25,624 nt of DNA, taken from NCBI GenBank assembly GCA_900553895.1, contig USFB01000029.1:1-25624 (forward strand). The letters are read 5' to 3'. The notes below the pieces were generated by a model. That model was not told the DNA's origin. It saw only the letters and a list, made by a program, of their open reading frames with translations, and did not search any database. Each line of letters opens with the position of its first letter. The stretch's first letter is position 1. The translations under genes were made by a program, and so were the position numbers. The stretch comes from an uncultured bacterium. Its GTDB lineage: Bacteria > Cyanobacteriota > Vampirovibrionia > Gastranaerophilales > Gastranaerophilaceae. Positions 6,903-14,284 of this stretch are shown here, one piece after another.

Positions 6903-8396
6903 TTATAATTTTTTCTTTAGACGTTCAAATTCATTAATCAAAAGTTGTTTTCGCGGATAATTTTCAACGACATCCCAAGGCAAAGTTTCGTCAATATCAT
7001 AACCGTTTATTGCTTTGGAGATATCAATTTTTAAATCTTTGAGAGCTGATTTATATGCGCCGATTTTCCCACCGCGTTTGTAAACTTCTACAAGTAATGG
7101 AGCGATTTCTACTCCGGCTCTTGATAAAACAGTTTGCCAATAATCCCATTTTATACTGCAAAATTTAGCTCCGACACCTATTTTAGCCAAAGATTTTTCT
7201 AAATATTTTTGTTTTGCCTCTAAACTCTTTGTATCTTCTCGCTTTGACCACTGAAGTGGAGTTTGAGGTTTTGGAACAAAAGAAGAGAATGAAAACTCAA
7301 TATTAAAACCTTTGTTTTCATTTTTTAAAATTTTGGCGAGTCTTAAAAATTCATCAATGTCTTCTTGTGTTTCGTTTGGAATTCCAATCATTGAATAAAT
7401 TTTAAGTCCCTTAAGACCGTTTTCGCGTGCGACTTTTACGGCATTAAGAATCTGTTCTTCTTTTAAATTCTTGTTGATAAATTTTCTGAGTCTTTCGCTT
7501 GCGCTTTCTATTGCAATTGTGGAATGTTTTTGACCGCCCATAACAAGAGTCTGAACCATTTCAGGCGTAACGGAATCGGTTCTTAAAGATGAAATACCAA
7601 GTTGGATTTCTTCGCCATTCTCCATTTTTTCTTTCAAGTAATTCATTATGTCGTTAAAGCGAGGATGTGCGCTGATTTGTGCGCCTAATAATGCAATTTT
7701 ATTTGTATGTTTTAAGCCCAAATCAATGGCTTCAATAATTTTTTCATACTCATAGTGTCTAAACGGCAAATTGATATATGAAGCGGTGCAAAAAGCGCAT
7801 CTGTTCATACATCCGCGTGCAACTTCAATTATAAAGGTATCCTTAAAATAACTTTTTTCGCTCAAAATCGGTGTGTAAATTACATTGCTAAGATTTGCAG
7901 TGTATTTCTTTACAGACTTTTCGGGGATATAAATTCCTTCAATATCTTCTAAAAGCTTAAGCGCAGTTTGTTTATCGTTGTTTTTGATGATTTCAAGGAC
8001 TTTTACAAAGCAATCTTCGCCATCACCTATCATCATGAAATCAAAAAATTCTTCATATGGGCGTGGATTTGTCGTTAGAACAGGGCCTCCTGCAAAAATT
8101 AACGGATAATTTTCATCGCGTTCTTTTCTGGAAAAAGGTATTTTTAATTTTTCTAATATTTCAAAAACACCCATAAAATCAAAGTCAAAAGACATTGAAA
8201 ATGCAATTGCGCCAACATTTCTTACATTAGGAATATTATCTGTTGAAATTCTTGTTGCGTTAATTCCTTCTTGCATATCAGCTAATTTGTATAGCCAAAG
8301 ATATCCTAAAGATGCCAGTGCAAACTCTTCAATAGCCGGATATGCCATTAAAAAATTAAAATTGCCGTTTGTTTTTGTGTACAGATATTTTTCCAT
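6903..8396 (-). CDS. Radical SAM protein with N-terminal B12-binding-like region
   Basis: A cytoplasmic [4Fe-4S] enzyme that cleaves S-adenosylmethionine. The cluster motif is C196-x3-C200-x2-C203 in ARGCMNRCAFC. The N-terminal region (about 1-150) has the Rossmann-like pattern of cobalamin-binding domains, with GAIAFSMSFDFDF, FAGGPVLTTNPRPYEEFFDF and MIGDGED. Downstream, GISSLRTDSVTPEMV, STIAIESASERLRKFINK and KIYSMIGIPNETQEDIDEF are typical of the MiaB/HemN-type radical SAM fold. It resembles the TIGR03960 'B12-binding radical SAM' group, often found beside a TIGR03936-type partner in other bacteria; none is next to it here. The start codon lies 1 nt after the AI-2E permease stop, so the two are probably co-transcribed. 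The substrate is unknown. Confidence 0.85.
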   Translation of the reverse strand: MEKYLYTKTNGNFNFLMAYPAIEEFALASLGYLWLYKLADMQEGINATRISTDNIPNVRNVGAIAFSMSFDFDFMGVFEILEKLKIPFSRKERDENYPLIFAGGPVLTTNPRPYEEFFDFMMIGDGEDCFVKVLEIIKNNDKQTALKLLEDIEGIYIPEKSVKKYTANLSNVIYTPILSEKSYFKDTFIIEVARGCMNRCAFCTASYINLPFRHYEYEKIIEAIDLGLKHTNKIALLGAQISAHPRFNDIMNYLKEKMENGEEIQLGISSLRTDSVTPEMVQTLVMGGQKHSTIAIESASERLRKFINKNLKEEQILNAVKVARENGLKGLKIYSMIGIPNETQEDIDEFLRLAKILKNENKGFNIEFSFSSFVPKPQTPLQWSKREDTKSLEAKQKYLEKSLAKIGVGAKFCSIKWDYWQTVLSRAGVEIAPLLVEVYKRGGKIGAYKSALKDLKIDISKAINGYDIDETLPWDVVENYPRKQLLINEFERLKKKL

Positions 8397-8397
8397 A

Positions 8398-9423
8398 TTA
8401 ATTTACATTTTTTATATAAAGTTCTTCAATTAAAACGCAAACAGTTGCTGCAATTGCAGGTGCAAATACAACGCCGATTACGCCCAGATATTGTGCCGTT
8501 ACGAACAAAAAGAAGTAAATAATTAGCGGATGTAAATCCAAGAATTTTGAAAAGATGTAAGGTCTTACAAAATTGTTTTCTGCCCATTGAGCAATTGCAA
8601 AAACTACAACAATAAAGAATAAAGTTACAGCCCCCATTTTATAAGACGCTAAAAGCATTATAATAAGCGCGATAGCAGGACCGACAACAGGAATTAAATC
8701 TAAAACAGAGGTTAACAAGCCAAGTAAGATTGCATAATCGACTTTCAAAATCAAAAGCCCGATTGTCATAATAATTCCAACGCTTGCAATTGTTACCAAT
8801 TGAGCGATTACGTATCCGCCGATTTTTTGTGAAATAGAATCAAGAATTTCTTCTGCTCTTACTTTCATTTCTTTAGGGAAAAGGCTCATGTAAGTTTTTC
8901 TGACAGCGTCTTTATCTGCCATAAAATAATATACAATGATACAACCCGCAAAGAAGTATATTAAAGCAGTTGCAAGTCCCATACTTGCGTTAATGGAAGT
9001 ATTTACAAAATTCGTAGTAACACCTGATGCGGAAGCTATGATTTCGCCAAAATCAACAGAACCCTGTAATGAGTTTTGAATAAGCGGAATGTTCATTAAA
9101 AATTCTTTTACCGCATCAATGTGTTCAGGTATTGCTTCTAAAAAAGCTTTTATCTGATGTCCTGCCATGCCACCGATTGGAATAACGAACAAAGAAAGAG
9201 TTAAAAGTCCTCCACCAAGAACTAAAGCAGATGCCAACGGACGTTTCATCTTTTTTTCTAGTTTATCAACAATAGGGTTAAGCGAACATGCAACTACATA
9301 AGATGCAAAAAATAGAATTGCGATATCTTTGATTTTGGTGATAAATACCAAAAATAGAATTGCGATTATAAAGAAAATGATATTCTTTACAGTGATGTAT
9401 TTTTTTACGAACATATCAAACAT
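8398..9423 (-). CDS. AI-2E family transporter (PerM/YdiK-like permease)
   Basis: An integral inner-membrane protein of 341 residues with about eight hydrophobic segments: two at the N terminus (about 12-50), one at 63-85, one at 150-170, and a dense C-terminal block (200-335). The GLLTSVLDLIPVVGPAIALI stretch and the final ...VIGVVFAPAIAATVCVLIEELY helix are family markers. Despite the name, most members are not shown to export autoinducer-2; some act as Na+/H+ antiporters or are uncharacterised. AAGGAG lies 7 nt before the ATG. It is the first gene of a two-gene unit with the radical SAM protein. Confidence 0.88.
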   Translation of the reverse strand: MFDMFVKKYITVKNIIFFIIAILFLVFITKIKDIAILFFASYVVACSLNPIVDKLEKKMKRPLASALVLGGGLLTLSLFVIPIGGMAGHQIKAFLEAIPEHIDAVKEFLMNIPLIQNSLQGSVDFGEIIASASGVTTNFVNTSINASMGLATALIYFFAGCIIVYYFMADKDAVRKTYMSLFPKEMKVRAEEILDSISQKIGGYVIAQLVTIASVGIIMTIGLLILKVDYAILLGLLTSVLDLIPVVGPAIALIIMLLASYKMGAVTLFFIVVVFAIAQWAENNFVRPYIFSKFLDLHPLIIYFFLFVTAQYLGVIGVVFAPAIAATVCVLIEELYIKNVN

Positions 9424-9448
9424 AGTTACTCCTTTTGTTTATTTTGTT

Positions 9449-9486
9449 CCCTTCGCCCCTTGTGGGAGAGGGTTAGGGTGAGGTGT
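9449..9486. repeat. ACACCTCACCC / CCCTCTCC-type dispersed repeat
   Basis: A G-rich segment, TTCGCCCCTTGTGGGAGAGG followed by GTTAGGGTGAGGTG. In reverse complement it opens with ACACCTCACCC, continues into CCCTCTCCC and ends in GGGGCGAAGGG. The same end pieces flank 14171-14260. It lies in the divergent gap between the AI-2E and ATPase genes. Confidence 0.5.
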
Positions 9487-9541
9487 TTTCTTATGTAAAC
9501 CCACCTTAACCTTTTAGCCAATTCTAACATAAACTCAACCA

Positions 9542-9550
9542 TGATAAAAT
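9542..9550 (+). promoter_or_regulatory. Extended -10 giving a leaderless ATPase mRNA
   Basis: TG (9542-9543) and TAAAAT (9545-9550) form an extended -10 element that ends exactly 6 nt before the ATG at 9557. No convincing -35 box is visible and there is no Shine-Dalgarno sequence. The predicted start of transcription coincides with the start codon. Confidence 0.55.
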
Positions 9551-9556
9551 AATTGC

Positions 9557-10339
9557 ATGGATAATTTATTAGAAATCAAAAATCTTACCGTTGAGTATAA
9601 AAGTATTAAAAATGAAGAAGCTTCAACTGTTACAGCAGTAAAAAATGTTTCACTGAATATCAAACAAGGTGAAATTTATGCTCTTGCAGGTGAATCAGGT
9701 TGCGGAAAATCTACGCTTTCAAAGGCTGTTACAAAGCTTGTAAAACCGATAAGTGGCGAAATCTTATTTGAAGGTAAAAATATTTTTGAACAAACAAAAG
9801 AAGAAAAGAAACTTTATCCAACCAGCGTTCAAATGGTGTTTCAAAATCCTTATTCAAGTTTGAATCCTAAGATGAAAATTGGCGAAACATTGCAAGAACC
9901 TCTTGATATCAACACAAATTTTTCTAAATCAAGAAAAAAAGCGGTTGTAATGGATGTTTTAGAAGAAGTTGGCTTGACGGAAGATATTTTAACTCGTTAT
10001 CCTCACGAGTTTTCGGGTGGACAAAGACAAAGAATAGCAATTGCCAGAGCTTTGATTTTAAATCCGAAGCTTTTGATTGCGGATGAGCCTGTTAGTGCAC
10101 TCGACGCGAGTATTCAAGCTCAAATAATTAATTTAATGAAAGAATTAAAAAAAGAAAGAAATTTGACGATTTTATTTATTTCACACGATTTGAGCGTAAT
10201 AAAATATTTGGCTGATAGAGTCGGAATAATGTATTTTGGCGAACTAATAGAGGAAAACACGACAAGTGCGATTTTTAATTATCCAAAAGAAGATTATACA
10301 AAAATGCTTTTAAATTCCGCACCAATATTAAAAAACTAA
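9557..10339 (+). CDS. Opp/Dpp-type ABC transporter ATP-binding protein
   Basis: A cytoplasmic ATPase of the peptide/nickel importer family, closest to OppF/DppF. Walker A is GESGCGKST (45-53), the Q-loop Gln96 lies in MVFQNPYSSLNP, the signature is SGGQRQR (153-159), Walker B is LLIADE (172-177) with catalytic Glu177, and His210 forms the switch. The C-terminal oligopeptide-binding tail usual after NBDs of this family is very short here (ends ...MLLNSAPILKN), so it may be a trimmed single-domain subunit. No partner ATPase, permease or binding protein is adjacent, so its membrane partners are elsewhere. The ATG has no Shine-Dalgarno sequence and is probably leaderless. Its stop lies 2 bp from the stop of the convergent HTH gene. 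Confidence 0.88.
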   Translation: MDNLLEIKNLTVEYKSIKNEEASTVTAVKNVSLNIKQGEIYALAGESGCGKSTLSKAVTKLVKPISGEILFEGKNIFEQTKEEKKLYPTSVQMVFQNPYSSLNPKMKIGETLQEPLDINTNFSKSRKKAVVMDVLEEVGLTEDILTRYPHEFSGGQRQRIAIARALILNPKLLIADEPVSALDASIQAQIINLMKELKKERNLTILFISHDLSVIKYLADRVGIMYFGELIEENTTSAIFNYPKEDYTKMLLNSAPILKN

Positions 10340-10341
10340 GG

Positions 10342-10746
10342 TTATTCTTTAATCTGAAAAACACATTTAACACAATGCGCTTTTGGCTGTAGAATTAAGT
10401 TGTCTTCCAAATCGTACATTCTTGCAATTCTTGTTACAAGCGGTTCCCCACATAGCGGACATCTAAGATTTGTTTCTCTATTTAAAATTTTTGTTTTTAA
10501 TTCGTCAATTGTGTCATTGCTTACAATTTCAAACTTGTAATCGCGTTCGTGGCTTTTCAGTTCTTTAGGCGAACACTTCAAAACTCTTGCGATTTGCTGA
10601 CGTTGAGTTACAGACAAAAACAATTCTTTGCCGGATTCAATATCTTCCAAAATTTCTTGCTTAATGTTTGTTTTTTTAGCCAAACCGCTAACTGACAAAC
10701 CTGCATTTTCTCTTCTTTTTTGTATAAATTCTGCTAAACTTTCCAT
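10342..10746 (-). CDS. Small HTH (Xre-type) protein with C-terminal zinc ribbon
   Basis: A 134-residue probable DNA-binding protein. Residues about 5-62 form a Xre/HTH_3-type domain: FIQKRRENAGLSVSGLAKKT, then NIKQEILEDIESGK and a third helix region ending ARVLKCSPKEL. A linker (65-93) leads to a predicted zinc ribbon with C96-x2-C99 and C125-x2-C128. I do not recognise a named family. A role in sensing metal, redox or protein partners is possible but unproven. The ATG has no Shine-Dalgarno sequence and is placed 6 nt after an extended -10 box. It is convergent with the ATPase gene and divergent from homoserine dehydrogenase. Confidence 0.8.
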   Translation of the reverse strand: MESLAEFIQKRRENAGLSVSGLAKKTNIKQEILEDIESGKELFLSVTQRQQIARVLKCSPKELKSHERDYKFEIVSNDTIDELKTKILNRETNLRCPLCGEPLVTRIARMYDLEDNLILQPKAHCVKCVFQIKE

Positions 10747-10752
10747 AATGTT

Positions 10753-10780
10753 ATTCTAACATCTATAAATTTATACGCAA
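10753..10780 (-). promoter_or_regulatory. Promoter giving a leaderless HTH/zinc-ribbon mRNA
   Basis: On the minus strand TTGCGT (10775-10780) and TAGAAT (10753-10758) are separated by 16 bp, with TG one base before the -10 box. Exactly 6 nt lie between the -10 box and the ATG at 10746, with no Shine-Dalgarno sequence. Confidence 0.6.
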
Positions 10781-10813
10781 TAATTCTCTACTTAACAACA
10801 TCTCTTTTGCCTG

Positions 10814-10840
10814 CTGACTCATTGCCATGAAGCTTATAAT
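10814..10840 (+). promoter_or_regulatory. Possible promoter of homoserine dehydrogenase
   Basis: A perfect TATAAT (10835-10840) is preceded by CTGACT (10814-10819) at a short 15-bp spacing. The leader would be about 70 nt and carries AAAGGAGA before the ATG. No riboswitch fold was recognised in it. Confidence 0.35.
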
Positions 10841-10918
10841 ATGTTAAACTTGCTCTATAAAAGTAACAGTTATTCTGAGGGCTTGTTACCTATAAATTAA
10901 AACAAAGGAGAGAATGTA

Positions 10919-12175
10919 ATGAGTAAGTTGAGAATCGGTATTATTGGTCTTGGTACTGTTGGTTCCGGTGTTTATAAAACCTTGCAAGAAATGGATGATA
11001 TCGAGATTGTTAAAATTGCCGTGAAAAATATTAACAAGCCTCGTTCTGTAGAAGTTCCAAACTCAATAATGACGGATAATCCTTACGATTTGGTTAATGA
11101 TTCTTCTATTGATGTTGTAGTAGAACTTATTGGCGGTGTTAATCCGGCATGGGATTATATTTCTACTGCGATTAAAAACGGAAAACATATTGTAACTGCC
11201 AACAAAGAACTTTTAGCAAAAAAAGGCGAAGAACTTTTTAATTTAGCCGAAGAACACAACAGAGTTGTGCTGTATGAAGCTGCAATTGCAGGCGGTATTC
11301 CAATCATCATGCCAATTAAAACAATTTTGGCAGGGAATAAAATCAGAAAAATTCATGCAATTTTGAACGGAACAACAAATTACATTTTGACAAAAATGGA
11401 CACTGATGGAGCCTCTTATGAAGACGTTTTAAAAGAAGCACAACAATTGGGTTATGCAGAAACAGACCCGACAGGTGACGTAGAAGGTTTTGATGCCGCG
11501 TATAAAATCACAACACTTGCAACAATTGCATTTAAAAAACGTATTAAGATAGAAAATGTTTATAGAGAAGGTATTACAAAAGTTCGCCGAGAAGATATGG
11601 CAAAAGCGAACGAATTCGGGTATAAAATCAAACTTATTGCAACAGCTACAATCGATGAAAATGATAATGCAGACGTAAGAGTTCATCCAATGCTTGTTTC
11701 AAAAGATTCTATGCTTGCTCACATTGATTATGTTAAAAATGCGATTGCAATAAGCGGTCACCCGATTGGTGATATCGTGCTTTCAGGTCCCGGAGCGGGT
11801 GAATTTCCAACTGCAAGTTCTGTAGTCGGTGATATTTTGTCTATTAAAGCAGAATTCGGTAAAACTGATTATATGCTTCCAATGATGAGATGCCATCACC
11901 ATTCCACCGCTAAACCTGTAAAAATTGAAGATACGTATAATAAATACTATATTTCTATAACAGCTCCAAATGCTATCGGTGTAATTGCTAAAATCGGTAC
12001 AATTTGTGCAAGCAAGAATATAAGCTTGTCAAGTATTCTGCAAAAGGGAGTTTCCAGCGATAATACGGCTGATATCACGGTAATTACTGAACAGGCTCAA
12101 GAAAGGTTAATCAGAGAAGTTGTTGATGAGCTTAAGGATTGTACAGTCAATAGCATTATAAGAGTTGCGGATTAG
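10919..12175 (+). CDS. hom: Homoserine dehydrogenase
   Basis: The enzyme reduces aspartate semialdehyde to homoserine with NAD(P)H, at the branch to threonine and methionine. The NAD-binding loop is GLGTVG (10-15). TANKELLAKKG (93-103) carries Lys96. The substrate region has AAIAGGIPII (121-130), GTTNYI (151-156) and DPTGDVEGFDAAYK (183-196), with the catalytic Asp192/Lys196 pair. A C-terminal ACT domain (about 345-418) follows, so feedback control by threonine is expected, as in monofunctional bacterial enzymes of this length. AAAGGAGA lies 7 nt before the ATG. It is followed after 12 nt by a membrane glycosyltransferase gene, probably in the same transcript. Confidence 0.95.
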   Translation: MSKLRIGIIGLGTVGSGVYKTLQEMDDIEIVKIAVKNINKPRSVEVPNSIMTDNPYDLVNDSSIDVVVELIGGVNPAWDYISTAIKNGKHIVTANKELLAKKGEELFNLAEEHNRVVLYEAAIAGGIPIIMPIKTILAGNKIRKIHAILNGTTNYILTKMDTDGASYEDVLKEAQQLGYAETDPTGDVEGFDAAYKITTLATIAFKKRIKIENVYREGITKVRREDMAKANEFGYKIKLIATATIDENDNADVRVHPMLVSKDSMLAHIDYVKNAIAISGHPIGDIVLSGPGAGEFPTASSVVGDILSIKAEFGKTDYMLPMMRCHHHSTAKPVKIEDTYNKYYISITAPNAIGVIAKIGTICASKNISLSSILQKGVSSDNTADITVITEQAQERLIREVVDELKDCTVNSIIRVAD

Positions 12176-12187
12176 TAGGAGCACTAA

Positions 12188-13663
12188 GTGTTTAATATAG
12201 AAAAATTTAAGGACTATTCTTTTTATTTTTTAATAGGAATAATCTTTTTGGTTGGAGTATTTATAAGGACAAATTTGTATATTAATGGGACTGCATTTGA
12301 AGACGATGAATGTAGACTTGCAATAACAATGCTTGATAAAAATCTGTGGCAAATGTTTTTACCTTTAGGTGATGCTCAATCTGCTCCGCCAATTTTTATG
12401 TTCTTATCAAAGATTTTGGCGAATTTGTTCGGCTATGAAGAACGAGTTCTACATTTTATTCCTTATGTTGCAAGCATTGCATCATTGGGATTTTTTTATC
12501 GTATTTGTAAAAATTATTTTTCTAAAAAATTAACTATGCTTTTTGCAATATTTCTTTTTGCGATAAATTTAATGTTAATATCTTATGCTTTTATTTTTAA
12601 ACAGTATTCTTTAGATGTTTTGATAGGTTTGATTTGTATAAATTATTTTCCGCAAATCGATATTAAAAGTTTAAATGTTAAAAAACTTGTTTTGCTTTCA
12701 ATTGCTTTAATGGTATTACCTTTGATATCGCTACCTTCTTTATTCTTTATTTTCGGATTATTTATTTTGAATTTAATTAAAAATTACAAAGAAAAAGAAT
12801 TTTATACAAAATCTGTAGCGATTTGTATTCCGTTTGTTTTATTGATGAGCATTTATTATTGGAATGTACTTTTGCCTTCTAAAATTGATTTGGATTTAGC
12901 TTTTCCTAATTATTGGGAAAACGGTTTTTGGAATTTCTCAATTTTTAGTTTGGTAAGAATCATCACATTTAATTTCCTTTTTGATTTTGCCCCAAATAAA
13001 TTAATGTTGTTTATATTTATATTATTTGTATTGGGTTTTGTTAGTTGTGTTTTGGATAAAAAAGATACACAAAAAACTTCTTATTTTATTACAGTAGTTT
13101 TAGTAACAGCGTTATTAGCATCGTTATTTAATATTTATCCGATGGTTGGCAGGGTTGCTTTATATCTAACGCCAATTTTTCTTTTATTTATTTTGCGTCC
13201 TTTGGATATTATAAAAAATAAAATAGGGGTAGCTTCTATTTTGTTAATGATTATTCTGGGTTTTGTTCAATATTCACCCAATTATTTGTATAGTTTTAGA
13301 AATGATAATGAAATCGTGAAATACGCACCTGAAAGTTTGATGCAGGTTTTGATAGATAAATTTAATCCAAAAGAAGATATAATTTTGTGCAATTCCGCTT
13401 CTGTAAGCAGTTTTCTTTTTTATTCAAGCAGAAATAAATTATATACGGATAATGTCCGCGAGATGGATATAAGACCCGCGACCAGAGAAGCTGCCAAAAC
13501 ATATTTTAATGGATTGAAGAAAAATCAGAAATATTGGTTTTATTTGATTAAAGATTATGAAAAGGATAAAGTTTTTCCTTTTATTTTGGATGAGTTGGAA
13601 AAGAAAGATATTTTGTATTTGAAGAAGGACAGAGAGTCGATGTTGATTTATGTACAAAATTAA
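12188..13663 (+). CDS. GT39-like multi-pass membrane glycosyltransferase
   Basis: A protein of 491 residues with about ten to eleven hydrophobic segments through residue 370, then a hydrophilic C-terminal domain (about 375-491) that probably faces the periplasm. The first loop carries the acidic FEDDECRLA motif (37-45; Glu38, Asp39, Asp40, Glu41), where GT39/GT-C enzymes such as ArnT and PMT keep their catalytic and metal-binding acidic residues. Such enzymes transfer sugars from polyprenyl-phosphate donors to lipids or proteins outside the membrane. Start GTG, with AGGAG 7 nt upstream. Acceptor and donor are unknown. The segment 13664-13773 just after its stop is a palindromic element. Fold class likely; exact family uncertain. 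Confidence 0.72.
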   Translation: MFNIEKFKDYSFYFLIGIIFLVGVFIRTNLYINGTAFEDDECRLAITMLDKNLWQMFLPLGDAQSAPPIFMFLSKILANLFGYEERVLHFIPYVASIASLGFFYRICKNYFSKKLTMLFAIFLFAINLMLISYAFIFKQYSLDVLIGLICINYFPQIDIKSLNVKKLVLLSIALMVLPLISLPSLFFIFGLFILNLIKNYKEKEFYTKSVAICIPFVLLMSIYYWNVLLPSKIDLDLAFPNYWENGFWNFSIFSLVRIITFNFLFDFAPNKLMLFIFILFVLGFVSCVLDKKDTQKTSYFITVVLVTALLASLFNIYPMVGRVALYLTPIFLLFILRPLDIIKNKIGVASILLMIILGFVQYSPNYLYSFRNDNEIVKYAPESLMQVLIDKFNPKEDIILCNSASVSSFLFYSSRNKLYTDNVREMDIRPATREAAKTYFNGLKKNQKYWFYLIKDYEKDKVFPFILDELEKKDILYLKKDRESMLIYVQN

Positions 13664-13773
13664 GTTAATAATACCTTCTCTCGCCTTCGGCACCCTCCCC
13701 CAAGGAAGGGTGTATGCGTTAATTGAACGCCTATAGTTCCCTCCCTCGTGGTAGGGGAGAGGGTGTTATTAAC
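13664..13773. repeat. 110-bp element with GTTAATAA terminal inverted repeats
   Basis: The left end GTTAATAATACCTTCTCTC (13664-13682) and the inverted right end GTTAATAACACCCTCTCCC (13755-13773) match at 16 of 19 positions, all differences being C/T transitions. Inside are two further small hairpins, CACCCTCCCCC with GGAAGGGTG, and GCGTTAATTGAACGC. The right half is repeated at 48-88. It begins on the base after the GT39-like stop codon. This has the form of a MITE. Confidence 0.7.
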
Positions 13774-13793
13774 ATTAAAAAAGAAAGGACAGC

Positions 13794-14144
13794 ATGCAAA
13801 ACAAACAACTCGGTCAAAACGGCGAAGATATAGCAGAAAAGTTTTTAACAAAACAAGGTTACAAAATTCTTGAGCGCAACCGTCATTTTTCACGTTATTG
13901 TGAAATTGATATTATTGCACAAGATAAAGACACACTTGTTTTTGTAGAAGTTAAGACCAGAAAAACCGATATTTGCGGACATCCTTTAGAAGCTATAACA
14001 AAAACTAAGTACAAAAACATTAGAACAGGTTTAAGCCTATATTTGCAAGAAAATCCTAATTACAAAAAGTATCGAATAGATGTTGTTTCAATACTTTTAA
14101 AACCGAAGCTTGAAATTAAGCATTTGAAAAACATATATTTATGA
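13794..14144 (+). CDS. yraN: YraN/UPF0102 family nuclease-like protein
   Basis: A 116-residue protein with a restriction-endonuclease-like fold. Glu11 (GQNGEDIAEKFL) and the core YCEIDIIAQDKDTLVFVEVK (35-54) give the D39...E52-x-K54 nuclease motif intact. The family is widespread, usually lying near ribosomal or tRNA genes, and has no settled role; Holliday-junction-like or recombination functions have been proposed. AAAGGA lies 5 nt before the ATG. It sits between a palindromic element and gatB. Confidence 0.88.
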   Translation: MQNKQLGQNGEDIAEKFLTKQGYKILERNRHFSRYCEIDIIAQDKDTLVFVEVKTRKTDICGHPLEAITKTKYKNIRTGLSLYLQENPNYKKYRIDVVSILLKPKLEIKHLKNIYL

Positions 14145-14150
14145 TAAAAT
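14124..14150 (+). promoter_or_regulatory. Possible gatB promoter
   Basis: TTGAAA (14124-14129) and TAAAAT (14145-14150) are separated by 15 bp, with TG one base before the -10 (14142-14143, overlapping the yraN stop). The leader to gatB would be about 125 nt and contains the strong hairpin at 14191-14229. Confidence 0.4.
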
Positions 14151-14170
14151 TAAGAAGTGAGTGTGGGTTG

Positions 14171-14260
14171 ACACCTCACCCAGAACACGCTACTTCCAAG
14201 CTTGTAGCATTACTTGCAACTTGGAAGTAAAATGTAAAACCTCTCCTCGAGGCGAGGGGG
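14171..14260. repeat. Interrupted ACACCTCACCC/CCTCTCC repeat with internal hairpin
   Basis: ACACCTCACCC (14171-14181) and AACCTCTCC...GCGAGGGGG (about 14238-14260) resemble the two ends of the repeat at 9449-9486, read in reverse complement. They are separated here by roughly 55 bp holding a perfect 10-bp stem: TACTTCCAAG (14191-14200) and CTTGGAAGTA (14220-14229). The second half centres on the perfect palindrome CCTCGAGG. It occupies most of the gatB leader. No U-run or T-box motif is present. Confidence 0.5.
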
Positions 14261-14284
14261 AAAAAGAAACAGTGAGGATTTAAT

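Noticed and set aside
13660..13893. A minus-strand open frame across the GTTAATAA element and the start of yraN
   Set aside because: It is low-complexity translation of the repeat plus the antisense of yraN.
14151..14284. Possible T-box or other riboswitch before gatB
   Set aside because: No T-box core (AGGGTGGNACCGCG) or recognised riboswitch motif; the structure is explained by repeats.
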